This document shows, piece by piece, positions 1 to 11,738 of a DNA stretch of 64,000 nt. Within the stretch, counting starts at the first letter, position 1, and each line of letters starts with the position of its first letter. The notes beneath the pieces were generated by a model. The model was not told the origin of the DNA and searched no databases. It saw only the letters and a list, made by a program, of their open reading frames with translations. The stretch is from Bradyrhizobium sp. CB2312 (GTDB lineage: Bacteria; Pseudomonadota; Alphaproteobacteria; Rhizobiales; Xanthobacteraceae): positions 5,725,501 to 5,789,500 of the forward strand of contig NZ_CP121668.1 in NCBI RefSeq assembly GCF_029714425.1, written 5' to 3'. The translations under genes and the position numbers were made by a program.

Positions 1-144
1 TGAAACGTGAGCGACCGAGGCGAGCGAAGCAGCAAGGATTTCGCGCTGAGCCTCGAGCCAGTGTCTCGGCGTTGCCTCCTGGTGACCGCCTTCCTGCCAG
101 AGCTGATAGGCGCGCTCGCGGATCGCTTGTTCTAAATCAGACAT
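1..144 (-). CDS. DUF2934-type small protein, 3' end outside window
   Basis: Reading from an ATG at 144 down to base 1 gives 48 codons without a stop. The protein starts MSDLEQAIRERAYQLWQEGG and continues with a histidine- and tryptophan-containing segment and a helical tail. The IRERAYxLW core followed by a tryptophan some 15 residues later is the DUF2934 pattern, common in short rhizobial proteins of unknown function. The C-terminus lies outside the window, so its full length is unknown. It faces away from the ligase pseudogene. Family assignment is by motif memory only. Confidence 0.6.
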   Translation of the reverse strand, partial: MSDLEQAIRERAYQLWQEGGHQEATPRHWLEAQREILAASLASVAHVS

Positions 145-182
145 CTGTGTACCTGCATGTTGCGAATTAGCGTGAATGCTGA

Positions 183-805
183 TTGTCAACGTTACGCCGC
201 GATGGGCTGGCGGTGCGCGGCAATACGCGCGGCGATCCAGTCGTCGATTTCGGATTCGATCCAGGCAACGCGCTGCGCGGATACCGCCTGATGGTGGTGC
301 GGGAGAACGACCGCGTGCGCCTGTTCACCAGGAACGGCCACGACTGGACCAAGCGCTACCCGCTGATCGTCGAGGCCGCGCTGAAGAACCGGCAGAAGCA
401 GTTTGTGATCGACGGCGAAGCCGTGGTGCTGACCATGACCGGCATCCCCGACTGGGACGCGCTGCACTCGCACCAGCACGACGACGAGGTCCAGCTCTAC
501 GCCTTCGATATTCTCGCGGAGGACGGCGACGACTACCGCCGCCTGCCGCTGAAGCTGCGCAAGCCGCACCTCCCCGGCTCCTGGCGCGCCGCCCCGAGCG
601 TATCTTCGCTGCACCGTTCGAGCAGGGCGAGATCGGCCCCGACCTGTTCCGGCACGCCTGCCTGCATGGCCTGGAAGGCTTGGTGTCCAAGCACGGCGAA
701 CGCGCCTATCGCGCGGGTCGCTCCGACCACTGGATCAAGGTGAAGAACCGCAACCACCCTGCGTTCGACCGCGTCCTCGACAGTTTCGACAGCACGAAGA
801 GCTAG
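183..805 (+). pseudogene. ATP-dependent DNA ligase (LigD-like) pseudogene
   Basis: The first frame carries GYRLMVVRENDRVRLFTRNG, then the WTKRYP and VIDGEAVVL ligase motifs and DDEVQLYAFDIL. A frameshift near 560-590 moves the rest into another frame, which holds GLEGLVSKH and the WIKVKNR motif at the C-terminus. Both halves belong to the nucleotidyltransferase domain of ATP-dependent ligases used in bacterial end joining. The segment carrying the catalytic lysine (the EIKHDG motif that normally precedes GYRLM) is missing and replaced by unrelated sequence. The gene is therefore a relic that cannot form the ligase-AMP intermediate. A smaller relic of the same gene lies at 47092-47240. Confidence 0.85.
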
Positions 806-941
806 GGCGTGTGCTAGGACCCACCAATGAAACACAGAGGTAGCGCAATTTCCCCGTTTGTAGCTATGCGCCGTAGCTTTTTTCGCAATGTCTCCTTGAG
901 CCGCCAAGAAATGACGCCTTTACAGCAACTTGCATCTCAAG

Positions 942-1046
942 GTGCGGAGGAGTGGATATCCGCTGCATCTTGATGACGTGGGATGTACCGCCGCTAAGTC
1001 TGCTTTGCTCCAAGACCGGTAACGATGGCCACGTCGCCTTTTGACC
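942..1046. repeat. ~105 bp repeat, copy 1 (partner at 47355-47458)
   Basis: This stretch matches 47355-47458 almost base for base. Shared blocks include GGATATCCGCTG, GTGGGATGTACCGCCGCTAA and AACGATGGCCACGTCGCC. Both copies lie a little downstream of a DNA-ligase relic, and both are cut by a mobile element directly after TTTTGACC. No coding potential was seen. Confidence 0.85.
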
Positions 1047-2606
1047 CTGGCTGTGTGAAAACGCTGTGCCGCTGCTATGATTCTCCGGTGATTCTTTTTG
1101 GGGGAATCGATGAGGCGCTTCGTTGAGGAGGCGGATCGTGGGCAATGCACGCTGTTGCCGGAATGCCTCGATGATTTCATTGACGAGAGTAATCCTGTCC
1201 GTGTGATCGATGCGTTTGTCGATGCGCTCGATTTAGCCGAGATGAGCTTCGAGGTTGAGCCGGCGGCGACCGGTCGGCCATCGTACCATCCCTCGGTTCT
1301 CTTGAAGCTCTACATCTATGGCTATCTGAACCGGGTGCAGTCGAGCCGGCGGCTCGAACGAGAAGCCGGACGCAATGTCGAACTGATGTGGCTGCTGGGT
1401 CGGCTCACTCCCGATCACAAGACGATTGCCGACTTCCGCAAGGACAATGGCCTGGCGCTGCGCAGGGTGTGTACGCGCTTCGTTGAACTCTGCCGTGGGA
1501 TGGGTCTCCTGACGACGGCGAGCGTTGCCATCAACGGCAGCAAGTTCAAAGCGGTGAACAACCGGGACAGGAACTTCACCCGGGCGAAGGTGGAGCGGCG
1601 ACGCTCCCAGCTGGAGAGAGCGTCGCGCGGTATCTAGGCCAACTTGACACGGCCGACCGGCAGGAGCCGACGGAGGCCCTGGCCACGAAGGTGACGAGTC
1701 TTACCGAAAAGCTGACGAAGCCGAAGGAGGAAATGGGCAAGCTTGCCGCTTACGAGAAGCAGATGCTTGCATCGCCTGACCAGCAAATCTCCTTGACTGA
1801 TCCCGATAGCCGCTCGATGGCGACGAGCGGCCGCGGCTCCGGCGTCGTCGGCTACAATGTGCAGGTCGCCGTGGATACCGAGCACCATCTGATTGTGACC
1901 CATGAGGTAACGAACAGCGGCTCAGATCGGGCTCAACTGGCCAATATGGCAAAGCAGGCGAAAGAAGTGCTCCAGACCGATGCGCTCGAGGCCGTTGCCG
2001 ATCGCGGCTACTTCAGCAGCGTGGAGATCCTCGCGTGCCACGAGGCCGGCATCACGGTAACTCTGCCCAAGCCACAGACGTCGGGTGCCAAGTCAGATGG
2101 GCGCTTCGGCAAGCAGGATTTTGTCTATTTGCCTGAAGAGGACGCCTATCGCTGCCCAGCTGGAGAGCAACTGCCTTATCGCTTCACGAGCGAGGAAGAC
2201 GGGAAGCGGCTACGGCGCTACTGGACCACGGCCTGTCAAAATTGTTCGCTTAAATCGCAGTGCACGACAGGGCCAGAGCGGCGGATTCCACGATGGGAGC
2301 ATGAGCATCTGCTCGAGGCTGTGCAGCAGCGTCTCGATGCAAACCCACAAGCCATGCGCCAGCGTCGAGAGACAGTCGAGCATCCGTTCGGCACGATGAA
2401 GGCCCGCATGGGAGCGACACACTTCCTCACCAAAACGCTTCCAAAAGTAGCCGCCGAAATGGCACTCTCGGTGCTGGCCTATAATCTGACACGGGTCATG
2501 AACATCGTCGGGATCAAGCCGCTGATCGCTGCGATCGGGGCCTGAGACACACGCGGCTCCCCGCTTCCGGGACCGACGCCCTTTGAGATCGTTTTTACAC
2601 GGCCAA
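1047..2606 (+). mobile_element. IS1182-family insertion sequence
   Basis: The left end CTGGCTGTGTGAAAACG and the reverse complement of the right end, TTGGCCGTGTAAAAACG, form imperfect 17 bp terminal inverted repeats. The element is flanked by a 4 bp direct repeat GACC at 1043-1046 and 2607-2610. The interior holds one transposase reading frame, broken by a frameshift. The length of about 1.56 kb suits the family. Confidence 0.8.
1098..2545 (+). pseudogene. IS1182-family transposase, frameshifted
   Basis: The N-terminal frame (1098-1637, 179 aa) has the IS1182 N-terminal domain with the GRPSYHPSVLLKLYIYGY signature and LTPDHKTIADFRKDNG. Translation stops at a TAG at 1635. The continuation in another frame begins with RYLGQLDTADRQ and includes VGYNVQVAVD, VADRGYFSS and the C-terminal ETVEHPFGTMKARMG motif. 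The two frames meet in the run around 1610-1625, so one small indel separates them. Combined they would give about 480 residues, normal for the family. A programmed shift is not typical here, so an inactivating mutation is the simpler reading. Confidence 0.85.
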
Positions 2607-2610
2607 GACC

Positions 2611-2915
2611 CTTAGCAGACTCCGTCATACCAGGAACGGGACAAAGCCTGCTGTGGCACTCAGGGTCTTGATTTTCCCGATAATGTTAAACGTAAGAGGG
2701 CCACGTTTTGCCCGATTGCACGAGATCATTGTCCCACCGGGCGAGGGCTGAAAGGTCTTGCAGCTTGGCAGCGGAGTGTTCCCGCAGAGGAGCAGCGCAG
2801 CGTGAAGGCGTGGCCGACCACGTCGCGCCGTGGGTTGTCGGGAAAATTTGGAACATGCCCTTCGAACACTGGTTTGAGGCTTTGGGTGCTTGTGCGTGGC
2901 TAAGGAACATCCGCA
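2611..2915. other. Intergenic stretch upstream of the Crp/Fnr gene
   Basis: Nothing coding is supported here on either strand. It begins with the right target duplication of the IS1182 element and ends at the start codon of the regulator. It presumably contains that gene's promoter, but no clear -35/-10 pair could be assigned. Confidence 0.4.
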
Positions 2916-3608
2916 ATGGCGCTCCAGACTGGTCTCGGGAATGGGCTTCTGGCGGCTTTGCCGCCATCGGATCTCAACGTGCTTGAGCCTTACCTTCAGA
3001 AGGTATCGTTCGCGTCTGACGCTGTACTGGTGCGAACCGGAGATGAGCTCAAAGAAGTCTACTTTCCCCTTAGCGGGGTCTTAGCGTTCCTGGTCGAGAT
3101 GTCGGACGGACACATCGTCGCTTCCACTCTCATGGGCTCGGAAGGAGCGGTTGGGGCTCTCTCTGTTCTAAGTTCCTCGCATTCGCCAATCACAGCGACT
3201 GCTTATGTGGCTGGAGCTGCGCTTAAGATACCTGTTTCACGATTGCAACAAGCCTTTGAGCGAAGTGGCGCCATAAAGCGTGTTCTGCGCCTCCATCTCC
3301 GCACTCAACTGCTGCAGCTTCAGACTGTTGCCGCGTGCAACGCGGTGCACCCGGTGGAATGCCGTACGGCACGATGGCTGCTCGAGATTCATGACCGTGT
3401 TGCCAACGGCGAGATTAGATTGACGCAGGAGGCGCTCGCACAACTTCTTGGGGTGCGGCGAACGACCGTGACTCTAACGATGCGTAAACTCCGGGCAGTC
3501 GGCTGCATCATATCGGAGCGGCGCGGCGTGTTGGAGGTCCATCGACCGCGGCTCGAAAACGTCGCTTGTGAGTGTTACGGTGCGCCAGAGGATCAAACGG
3601 ATGTATGA
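2916..3608 (+). CDS. Crp/Fnr-family transcriptional regulator
   Basis: This 230-residue protein has an N-terminal cyclic-nucleotide-binding-like beta barrel (about residues 12-125, with the strand pattern ELKEVYFPLSGVLAFLVEM). A dimerisation helix (about 125-150) and a C-terminal winged helix follow, with the recognition segment LTQEALAQLLGVRRTTVTLT at about 168-187. No cysteine cluster like that of Fnr is present, so it is unlikely to be an iron-sulfur oxygen sensor. The ligand cannot be told from sequence. It stands alone between an IS1182 element and a decayed region, so it probably acts on genes elsewhere. The frame is intact and the length is normal. Confidence 0.85.
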   Translation: MALQTGLGNGLLAALPPSDLNVLEPYLQKVSFASDAVLVRTGDELKEVYFPLSGVLAFLVEMSDGHIVASTLMGSEGAVGALSVLSSSHSPITATAYVAGAALKIPVSRLQQAFERSGAIKRVLRLHLRTQLLQLQTVAACNAVHPVECRTARWLLEIHDRVANGEIRLTQEALAQLLGVRRTTVTLTMRKLRAVGCIISERRGVLEVHRPRLENVACECYGAPEDQTDV

Positions 3609-3779
3609 CGAGGAGCTGGCAAACGGCTCGCCGAATGTTTCGCATCTGCAATACTCCCCTTTCTCGTGAAATCGAATGTTTGCCGAAGCAACGGCGGCGT
3701 TTGGCGGCTCGTCGAGCGGCGCACTGCTGCCGAAGTCATTCGTTCGTCCGCTTCTGATGCTGTGGACGGCTCCTCCACC

Positions 3780-3941
3780 GGCACGTACGTTGATAAAATC
3801 CTTCGGGGCGCCAAACTCCAGGAACTCCCAATCGAGCAACCAACTGAATTCGATTTGGTAATAAACCTTAAGGTCGCCAAGGCCATGGGCTTAGAGGTAT
3901 CTCCGTCTTTTCTTGCTCGGGTTGATCAAGTTGTTGAGTGA
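3780..3941 (+). pseudogene. C-terminal remnant of an ABC_sub_bind substrate-binding protein
   Basis: The frame reads YVDKILRGAKLQELPIEQPT, then FDLVINLKVAKAMGLEV and a SFLARVDQVVE ending. This is the characteristic last 50 residues of the ABC_sub_bind family (PF04392), of which rhizobia carry many copies. The rest of the roughly 320-residue protein is absent; upstream sequence (3666-3780) is open but not recognisable. A second remnant of the same tail lies at 39421-39552. Confidence 0.75.
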
Positions 3942-3996
3942 CGGGTCGCCTCCGAGCCCGAAAGCGAAGTAACGGCTCTGAGATCCGCTCACAGGT

Positions 3997-4036
3997 GCAC
4001 AGCGGACGGCATTGCTCAACGTGAGTTCTTCTCACT
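3997..4036. repeat. Dispersed hairpin repeat, partial copy cut by IS3
   Basis: The stretch AGCGGACGGCATTGCTCAAC followed by GTGAGTTCTTC matches the right half of the ~100 bp dispersed repeat (compare 50930-50985). The copy is interrupted by the IS3 element. The sequence after the element's right target duplication, TTTAACCCGTTCCGGA, looks like the repeat's continuation. Confidence 0.6.
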
Positions 4037-4054
4037 TGACCTTGCCCCCAAGTT

Positions 4055-4966
4055 TTATCCAGTCCTCAGTTCGCCCTGACGGTTGGGTTTGCCCGGTTGG
4101 GCGGTGGTAGCGACGGGAGCTGGCGCGGAGCCCTCGGCATAGCGCAGCTGGTGGCGGGTAAAGGCGAACTCGGACGGCGTCTTCCATCCAAGCTGCGAGT
4201 GAGGTCGTGCGTTGTTGTAATCGGCCCGCCAGCATCCGAGCGCGACGCGGGCCTGGGCCAGCGACGTGAACAGCGTCTCGTTCAACAGTTCATCCCGCAG
4301 ACGGCCGTTGAAGCTCTCGATGAAGGCATTCTGCATGGGCTTGCCCGGCGCGATGTAGTGCCATGCGACACGGCTCTCATCGGCCCATGTCAGGATGGCG
4401 TTGCTGGTCAACTCGCTGCCATTGTCGCTGACCACCATCTTCGGCTTGCCGCGCTCCATCATCAGCCGGTCCAGTTCCCGCGCCACCCGGGTACCGGAGA
4501 GCGAAGTATCGGCCACCAGCGCCAGGCACTCGCGGGTGCAATCATCAACCACGGTCAGGACGCGGAAGCGGCGGCCATCGGTGAGCTGATCCGACACGAA
4601 GTCGAGCGACCAGCGGTCGTTGGGCGCCATCGGCACGGTCATCGGCGCCCTGGTCCCGATCGCCCGTTTGCGACCGCCGCGGCGGCGCACCGCAAGCTTC
4701 TCTTCCCGGTAGAGCCGGAACAGCTTCTTGTGGTTGATCACATAACCCTCTCGCTTGAGCAGAACGTGCAGGCGCCGATAGCCGAAGCGACGGCGCTCCT
4801 GGGCGATCGCCCTCATGCGCTGGCGAAGGCCGGCATCGTCCGCTCGGGCCGTCTGGTATCTCACTGTCATACGGCAGCAGCCGATGGCTTTACACGCCCG
4901 CCGTTCGCTCATCCCGAATGCCGTTCGCAGATGGGCGACTGCTTTCCGCTCGGCGGCGGGCGTCAC
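4055..4966 (-). pseudogene. IS3 OrfB (DDE integrase) separated from its start
   Basis: The product carries the HTH_21 region (YGYRR-like segment [20 protein letters not shown]) and an rve integrase core. Within the core, [21 protein letters not shown] and the [15 protein letters not shown] block supply the D, D and E catalytic residues. The native protein starts at the orfA/orfB junction; here the frame continues upstream into the end of the inserted IS1111 element (to 5062), which adds about 32 foreign residues. The natural frameshift fusion with OrfA is no longer possible, so the element is probably immobile. Confidence 0.85.
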
Positions 4967-5031
4967 CACTAATGGGATGACCCGCCCCGTCCTCTCAGTC
5001 AGACTGAGTTGGCTTTTGAAAGGAGGAAGCA

Positions 5032-6084
5032 ATGAGGACACGGAACAAGCCCAGGCCGGCAACGGTGTTTGGGATCGACATTGGCAAGAACCTTTTCCAC
5101 GTCGTTGGACTCGACGCCGCCGGAATGCCGATCCAGAAGGCGACCTTTCGGCGCGATACGCTCTTGCAGTTCTTCGAACGTGCAGGACCGGCTTTGGTGG
5201 GGATGGAGGCCTGCTCCGGCTCGCAATGGTTGGCCCGCAAGATCGCCGCCATGGGGCACACCGTTCGCATCATCCCAGCTCAATTCGTGAAGCCATATGT
5301 GAAGTCCAACAAAAATGACATCATCGATGCCGCGGCGATCGCCGAAGCCGTGACGAGACCAACAATGCGCTTCGTCGAGCTAAGGTCGCCTGAGCACATT
5401 GACCTGCAAGCGCTGCATCGTGTTCGCGATCGGATGATGTCGCAACGGACGTGCCTCATAAATCAGATGCGCGCTTTTTGCCTGGAATATGGGATCGCTA
5501 TTCACCAGGGCGCCGGCAAGTTCAAGGCAGATCTGCCGAGAGTTTTGGCAGATGAATCGAATGATCTAACGTCGGCCATGCGTCGCATTCTGGCATCTAC
5601 ATTCGACGAGCTGCGGCAGCTGGAGCTGCGGATCGCTGAAGTCAACCGCGAGATTGAGGCGGTTGCCTCTCAAAGCGATACCGCACGTCGATTAATGACT
5701 ATCCCGGGCATTGGTCCACTCGCGGCGACGGCGCTTTTGGCAGCAGCTGGATCTGCCCGACAGTTCAAAAAGGCCCGCGATATGGCAGCTTGGCTGGGTC
5801 TTGTTCCCAGAGAATACTCTACGGGAGGCAAAACGAAGCTGCTGGGGATAAGCAAGCGCGGCAACCGATATCTGCGCCGGATGATCATCCACGGCGCCCG
5901 CTCCTGCGTGACACATCTTGATCGCTCGCGATATCACCTTGGCGCCTGGCTTGATGGACTTCAGGCACGCATGCACACCAACAAGGTCACCGTCGCCTTG
6001 GCGGCAAAGATTGCGCGGATCGCATGGGTGGTGATGACCAAGCCCGGCGCAAGCTACGAACGGCGGGATCCGGCCTTTAGCTGA
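5032..6084 (+). CDS. IS110/IS1111-family transposase (DEDD/serine recombinase)
   Basis: The 350-residue protein has the N-terminal RuvC-like DEDD domain (GIDIGK with Asp16, then VGMEACSGS, then [15 protein letters not shown]). The C-terminal transposase_20 domain contains [29 protein letters not shown] and [13 protein letters not shown]. The start is preceded by GAAAGGAGGAAGCA, a strong ribosome-binding site. The frame is intact and of normal length, so this is the one element in the left half that looks able to move. Members of this family are guided by a structured RNA from a non-coding end of the element. Confidence 0.93.
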   Translation: MRTRNKPRPATVFGIDIGKNLFHVVGLDAAGMPIQKATFRRDTLLQFFERAGPALVGMEACSGSQWLARKIAAMGHTVRIIPAQFVKPYVKSNKNDIIDAAAIAEAVTRPTMRFVELRSPEHIDLQALHRVRDRMMSQRTCLINQMRAFCLEYGIAIHQGAGKFKADLPRVLADESNDLTSAMRRILASTFDELRQLELRIAEVNREIEAVASQSDTARRLMTIPGIGPLAATALLAAAGSARQFKKARDMAAWLGLVPREYSTGGKTKLLGISKRGNRYLRRMIIHGARSCVTHLDRSRYHLGAWLDGLQARMHTNKVTVALAAKIARIAWVVMTKPGASYERRDPAFS

Positions 6085-6308
6085 TCCCGTTTGTTCCAGA
6101 CTGCGAGGCTCGTGAAAGTGATGACGAGACAGTCGATCGGCGCGCCGTAAGCCCTGTGCAAAAAAGCGGGTTTTGAGCCCGGACCATTTATCTGGGAACG
6201 GCACGCGCGGATCTCATCATGGCCTGGCCGCAACAGCGGCCCACTTGCAAGAGGCCGGATACATTTGTGCAGACTGCATCGTCCTGATCGAAACGACCCT
6301 TGCACGGG
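6085..6308 (+). ncRNA. Candidate guide (bridge/seek) RNA region of the IS1111 element
   Basis: In the IS1111 subgroup the guide RNA is encoded in the non-coding segment after the transposase. Here that segment is about 225 bp and has no gene of its own. It contains ACCATTT at 6183-6189, which equals the reconstructed target junction (CGTCACC/ATTTTTCCC). That match is short and could be chance. RNA boundaries and fold were not computed. Confidence 0.5.
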
Positions 6309-6323
6309 CGGGGCGGGTCATAC

Positions 6324-6583
6324 ATTTTTCCCAGGAGGTCCTTCAACGCCGCATTGTCCAGCATCGCATCAGCCAGCAACCGCTTCAGCCGCGTATTCTC
6401 GTCCTCCAGCGTCTTCAGCCGCTTGGCCTCCGACACCTCCAGCCCACCGAACTTGGCCTTCCATTTGTAGATGCTGGCGTCGCTGACGCCGTGCTTGCGG
6501 CACAGATCGGCGACCGACACGCCGGCCTCATGCTCCTTCAAAATCCCGATGATCTGCTCTTCCGAAAAGCGGCTGCGCTTCAT
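6324..6583 (-). pseudogene. IS3 OrfA (HTH_Tnp_1), 3' end cut by IS1111
   Basis: Starting at MKRSRFSEEQIIGILKEHEA, the protein shows the helix-turn-helix (VADLCRKHGVSDASIYKWKA) and the leucine-rich coiled coil ending LADAMLDNAALKDLLGK that defines OrfA in this IS3 subgroup. After that residue the frame runs into the inserted IS1111 end and continues as unrelated sequence to 6188. OrfB follows at 4966 on the other side of the insertion. Confidence 0.85.
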
Positions 6584-6779
6584 GCTCTGGTCCTTGTCGT
6601 GGGCCAGAACGAACTTCAAACTGGATTAAGCCCGGGGGGCAAGCTCACACTTTAACCCGTTCCGGAAGTTCAAGGGCTGGCAATCTGGCTCGGCGAGCGC
6701 ACAAACCTCAATGACTGGGACTCGTCATCGAGTGTGTGGCCCAACAATGACTGCGAAGCCGTTACCAGACGGGACAAGC

Positions 6780-7142
6780 TCACGCACCATTTAGCGCGTC
6801 GCGTCTCGAGGAGAAATTCGGACCGCCAGGTCTTACCCACATTAACAGCATCCCGCAGGGTTGGCTCGGCCTGTGCAGGTCGGCGGCCACGTATCCGCTG
6901 GCCAGAATGAACGGCACAAAGACGGCCTGAAGGACCTCCGCGACCGGAGTGACCCTTTGTCCATCAAGGTTGACATCGAGGATGGCGGCGTCAGGCCGCT
7001 CTGCCTTGAGCAGCTTCAGAGCTGCACTTACGTCCGGGACCTGGCCGATCAACCGATAGCCGGCAGTTCGAAGCGTGACCTCAAGCTCCATTGCGATGAG
7101 GTACTCATCTTCGACTACCAGTATTCGGGGAGCCTCGTGCAC
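6780..7142 (-). pseudogene. Response-regulator receiver domain with shifted C-terminus
   Basis: A GTG at 7142 starts VHEAPRILVVEDEYLIAMEL, the beginning of a CheY-like receiver domain. ILDVNLDGQ supplies the phospho-acceptor aspartate and ILASGYVAADL the switch strand. After about residue 95 the frame is wrong. The expected end, with the conserved lysine in GKTWRSEFLLE, is readable in the neighbouring frame near 6810-6860, so a small indel broke the gene. It lies downstream of the HWE kinase relic in the same direction, with an IS21 element in between, which suggests an ancestral kinase-regulator operon. Confidence 0.8.
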
Positions 7143-7320
7143 AGGGTCTCCCCGTTGCGCTAGTCCACAGGCGCGGTGATATGGACTCGTATGTAGCGCG
7201 GCAATCTGGGTAGGAAGTGCGCGGCGATCAGGATGGCGAGGCAGTGTCGCGGCCTGATGATGATTGCCGCGATGATTGTCGCGCGCAAGAGTTTTGTTGA
7301 ACTCTGATTGTCGCGCAGCG

Positions 7321-9769
<2,449 letters not shown>

Positions 9770-9840
9770 CTACGTCACGAGCCCAGCGAAACTCTCTCAC
9801 CTTGATTGACGCTGCCTTCCATCCTGATCGCCGCGCGACA

Positions 9841-10798
9841 CTCGTAAACCCTTCGGCTCATACTTCAGTTCCGCCGTGCCGCGTAAGCCCTGCACGGCGC
9901 TGAGGTCAATGAGCTTGGAGCCGAAGCCGGTGCGAGTAGGCGGCTTTACGGGCGGCCCGTTTTCTTCTCGCCAATCCATGAAGCACGGGCTTGCCGTCCT
10001 TCTCTACAACGCCCCAGGTTAGATGCACGAGCCCGCCGGCCCTGGAGAACGCTCCATACTTCCAAGCATTGGTGACCAGTTCATGCAGGATAAGGCTGAT
10101 CGGGAGAACCTGCGGCTGCTTGAGACCGACCGGCGGCCCGGGAACGATGCGGTATCGCTCGGCTCCCGCTGGCTTCAACGCTTGCTCGACGAGAGTGCTC
10201 AAATCGGCTTGATCGCTGCCGGCCAGCGCGAGGTTCTCGGCTTCAGCCACTGCCTGGAAGCGCCCCAAAAAGGCATCCCGGTACTCTTTGGCTGACCGGC
10301 CTTCGACATCCGTCTGAGAGGCCAGGGAGCGCACGATTCCGAGAAGGTTCTTCATCCGATGGCGCGTTTCGGCGAGGAGAATGTCCTTTTGAACCTCGCT
10401 GCGGCGCCTGTCCGTCACGTCCTCAAACAGGATCAGAATGCTCGTGCTGTTATTGTCGGGGTGAACCAGGCGACGCGCGCTCACGAGCATCGTGCGCCGG
10501 CCGATGGTTGGGAACTCGGCCTCTACCTCGTATCCGACAACCGCGGCCGACTTGGGAATGATCTCGCCCACCAGGCGCCTGAGTTCGGGGATGTCCCATT
10601 GACCGTCGCCAAGGTCGAACAGGCTACCCCAACCGTGTCATCGCGGCTCACCCTGAAAGTCTCGTAAAACCCGCGATTAGCGGTAAGGACAGAACCCGAC
10701 TGGTCCAGAACGAGGAGAGGCTCCTCCAGGGTGTCGACGATCCCCTGCGCCTGGACATGCTCGCTACGTAACAGCCGATACAAATCTTCTAGATTCAT
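9841..10798 (-). pseudogene. PAS/HWE-type sensor histidine kinase, frameshifted and IS-interrupted
   Basis: From MNLEDLYRLLRSEHVQAQGI the gene encodes a PAS-like domain (TLEEPLLVLDQSGSVLTANR). A frameshift near 10630 moves GEIIPKSAAVVGYEVEAEF into another frame. That frame leads to the HWE phospho-acceptor segment ETRHRMKNLLGIVRSLASQT and the ATP-binding start LILHELVTNAWKYGA. A second shift near 9975 puts WREENGPPVKPPTRTGFGSK and LIDLSAVQGLRGTAELKYEP in yet another frame. The gene then ends at the IS21 element. With three lesions it is non-functional. The histidine and N-box are otherwise well preserved, so the decay looks recent. Confidence 0.87.
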
Positions 10799-10952
10799 CT
10801 TGCCGCCTACCTCAGCAGAAGAGTTCCTCGCTAGGGTAATACGGGGCCTGGTCGTCCACAAACCAAATTGAGGCTTGTCAGATGCTACCAGTGCCGCCCC
10901 CTAGTAAGCCCTCCTCCTGTCATTCCAAGCTTTCCCGGATTGGAAATTTCAG

Positions 10953-11215
10953 ATGATCGCGTCGGGTCGAGTCTCTTGGTTCAAGCTGGACAAGAAATTT
11001 GGTTTCGTTGAGCTGGAGGGGGCATCGGCGATGCCTTTCTCCATGTTTCGGTGTTGAAGGCCGCTGGCTATGTAACCGTCCCTGCAGGGATGACCATCGG
11101 TGTCCGAGTGGAAACCCAAGCAGGCCGACGGCGGGTGGTCGAAGTGCTCTCGATAGACACCAGCACCGCGCTCGCGGGCGAGCCAGCGCCCGTGAAGAGC
11201 AAAAGAGCTGAATGA
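10953..11215 (+). pseudogene. Cold-shock-domain protein, frameshifted
   Basis: ATG at 10953 begins MIASGRVSWFKLDKKFGFVE, a cold-shock domain with the GFGFVE RNP1-type strand. One base is missing at about 11027: the next strand (GDAFLHVSVLKAAGYVTVPA) and the tail through SKRAE at 11215 are in another frame. As written, translation stops at 11047. Restored, it would be a protein of about 88 residues binding single-stranded nucleic acid. It is divergent from the HWE kinase relic. Confidence 0.75.
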
Positions 11216-11391
11216 GGCCGTCGGGACATCGAGCGCAGCGGCCGCTCTGGCATGTCGGTTGTTGGCCGGAGGCTGACCAAGCCCAGGCGTAGCGACGTCT
11301 GCTTGCCGACGGAAGCTGACCTACTGTCGGACCCGCTTCGAAGGTAGCCTTTGACCCTGAGTCGCCATTCACAGGCAGCACGCCACTGCTT

Positions 11392-11500
11392 AAAACCGAC
11401 GCGGTTCAGGTCTCCGCAACGTTCGGCGATCAGCCATTCGTCGATGCCTCCGGCAGCTTGACGTCCGTGATGAGAACGTCGGCGATAGAACGGCGTTGGA
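11392..11500 (-). pseudogene. Receiver-domain remnant
   Basis: Two adjacent frames give IADVLITDVKLP and GGIDEWLIAERCGDLN. Together they match the phosphorylation-site strand and following helix of a FixJ/CheY-like receiver (normally VLITDVKLPGGIDGWEIAER). The remaining domain cannot be recovered. The bases on each side of it, 11216-11640, hold nothing else that I can support. Confidence 0.6.
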
Positions 11501-11738
11501 GACTCAACGCGCGGAGGGCTGATTGTTCTCAAACTGATGCCGTTGAGCATAGATCTGGAAGATCGCTAGCTAGACGTTTGTTGGCTGGAGTTGCTACCTA
11601 AAATCATCTCGACATCGCAGAACGTGCGATTAATCTCGGTTTATGCGGAGCTCCAACAATCCACGGGTTTGGAACGCCTCATCACAATGGCTGTTGGCCT
11701 TCAGAAATGAAGTCGCCCCCCATTTTCTTGGAGTTCAG

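Larger units (their letters stand above)
4968..6323 (+). mobile_element. IS1111-subgroup (IS110-family) element nested in IS3
   Basis: A 13 bp inverted repeat ATGACCCGCCCCG lies at 4977-4989, with its complement at 6309-6321. These repeats are subterminal, about 9 bp inside the left end and about 2 bp inside the right end, as in the IS1111 subgroup. The ends were placed by comparison with the expected intact IS3 junction (CGTCACC joined to ATTTTTCCC). No target duplication of useful length is seen, as expected for this family. It has one intact transposase and a long 3' non-coding end. Confidence 0.85.
4037..6647 (-). mobile_element. IS3-family element interrupted by an IS1111 element
   Basis: The left end TGACCTTGCCCCC and the reverse complement of the right end TGAGCTTGCCCCC match at 12 of 13 bases and start with the TGA typical of IS3-family ends. 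Both ends are flanked by CACT (4033-4036 and 6648-6651), a 4 bp target duplication. OrfA (right) and OrfB (left) lie on the minus strand. The 1.36 kb IS1111 element sits exactly at the orfA/orfB junction. Removing it leaves about 1255 bp, the normal size for this group. Confidence 0.88.

Noticed and set aside
2708..2986. Plus-strand frame just before the Crp/Fnr gene
   Set aside because: It overlaps the start of the regulator, has no recognised domain and a composition typical of non-coding GC-rich DNA.
4097..4972. Long open frame on the plus strand opposite IS3 OrfB
   Set aside because: It is the antisense frame of a GC-rich transposase gene, has no family features, and the minus strand shows the DDE integrase.
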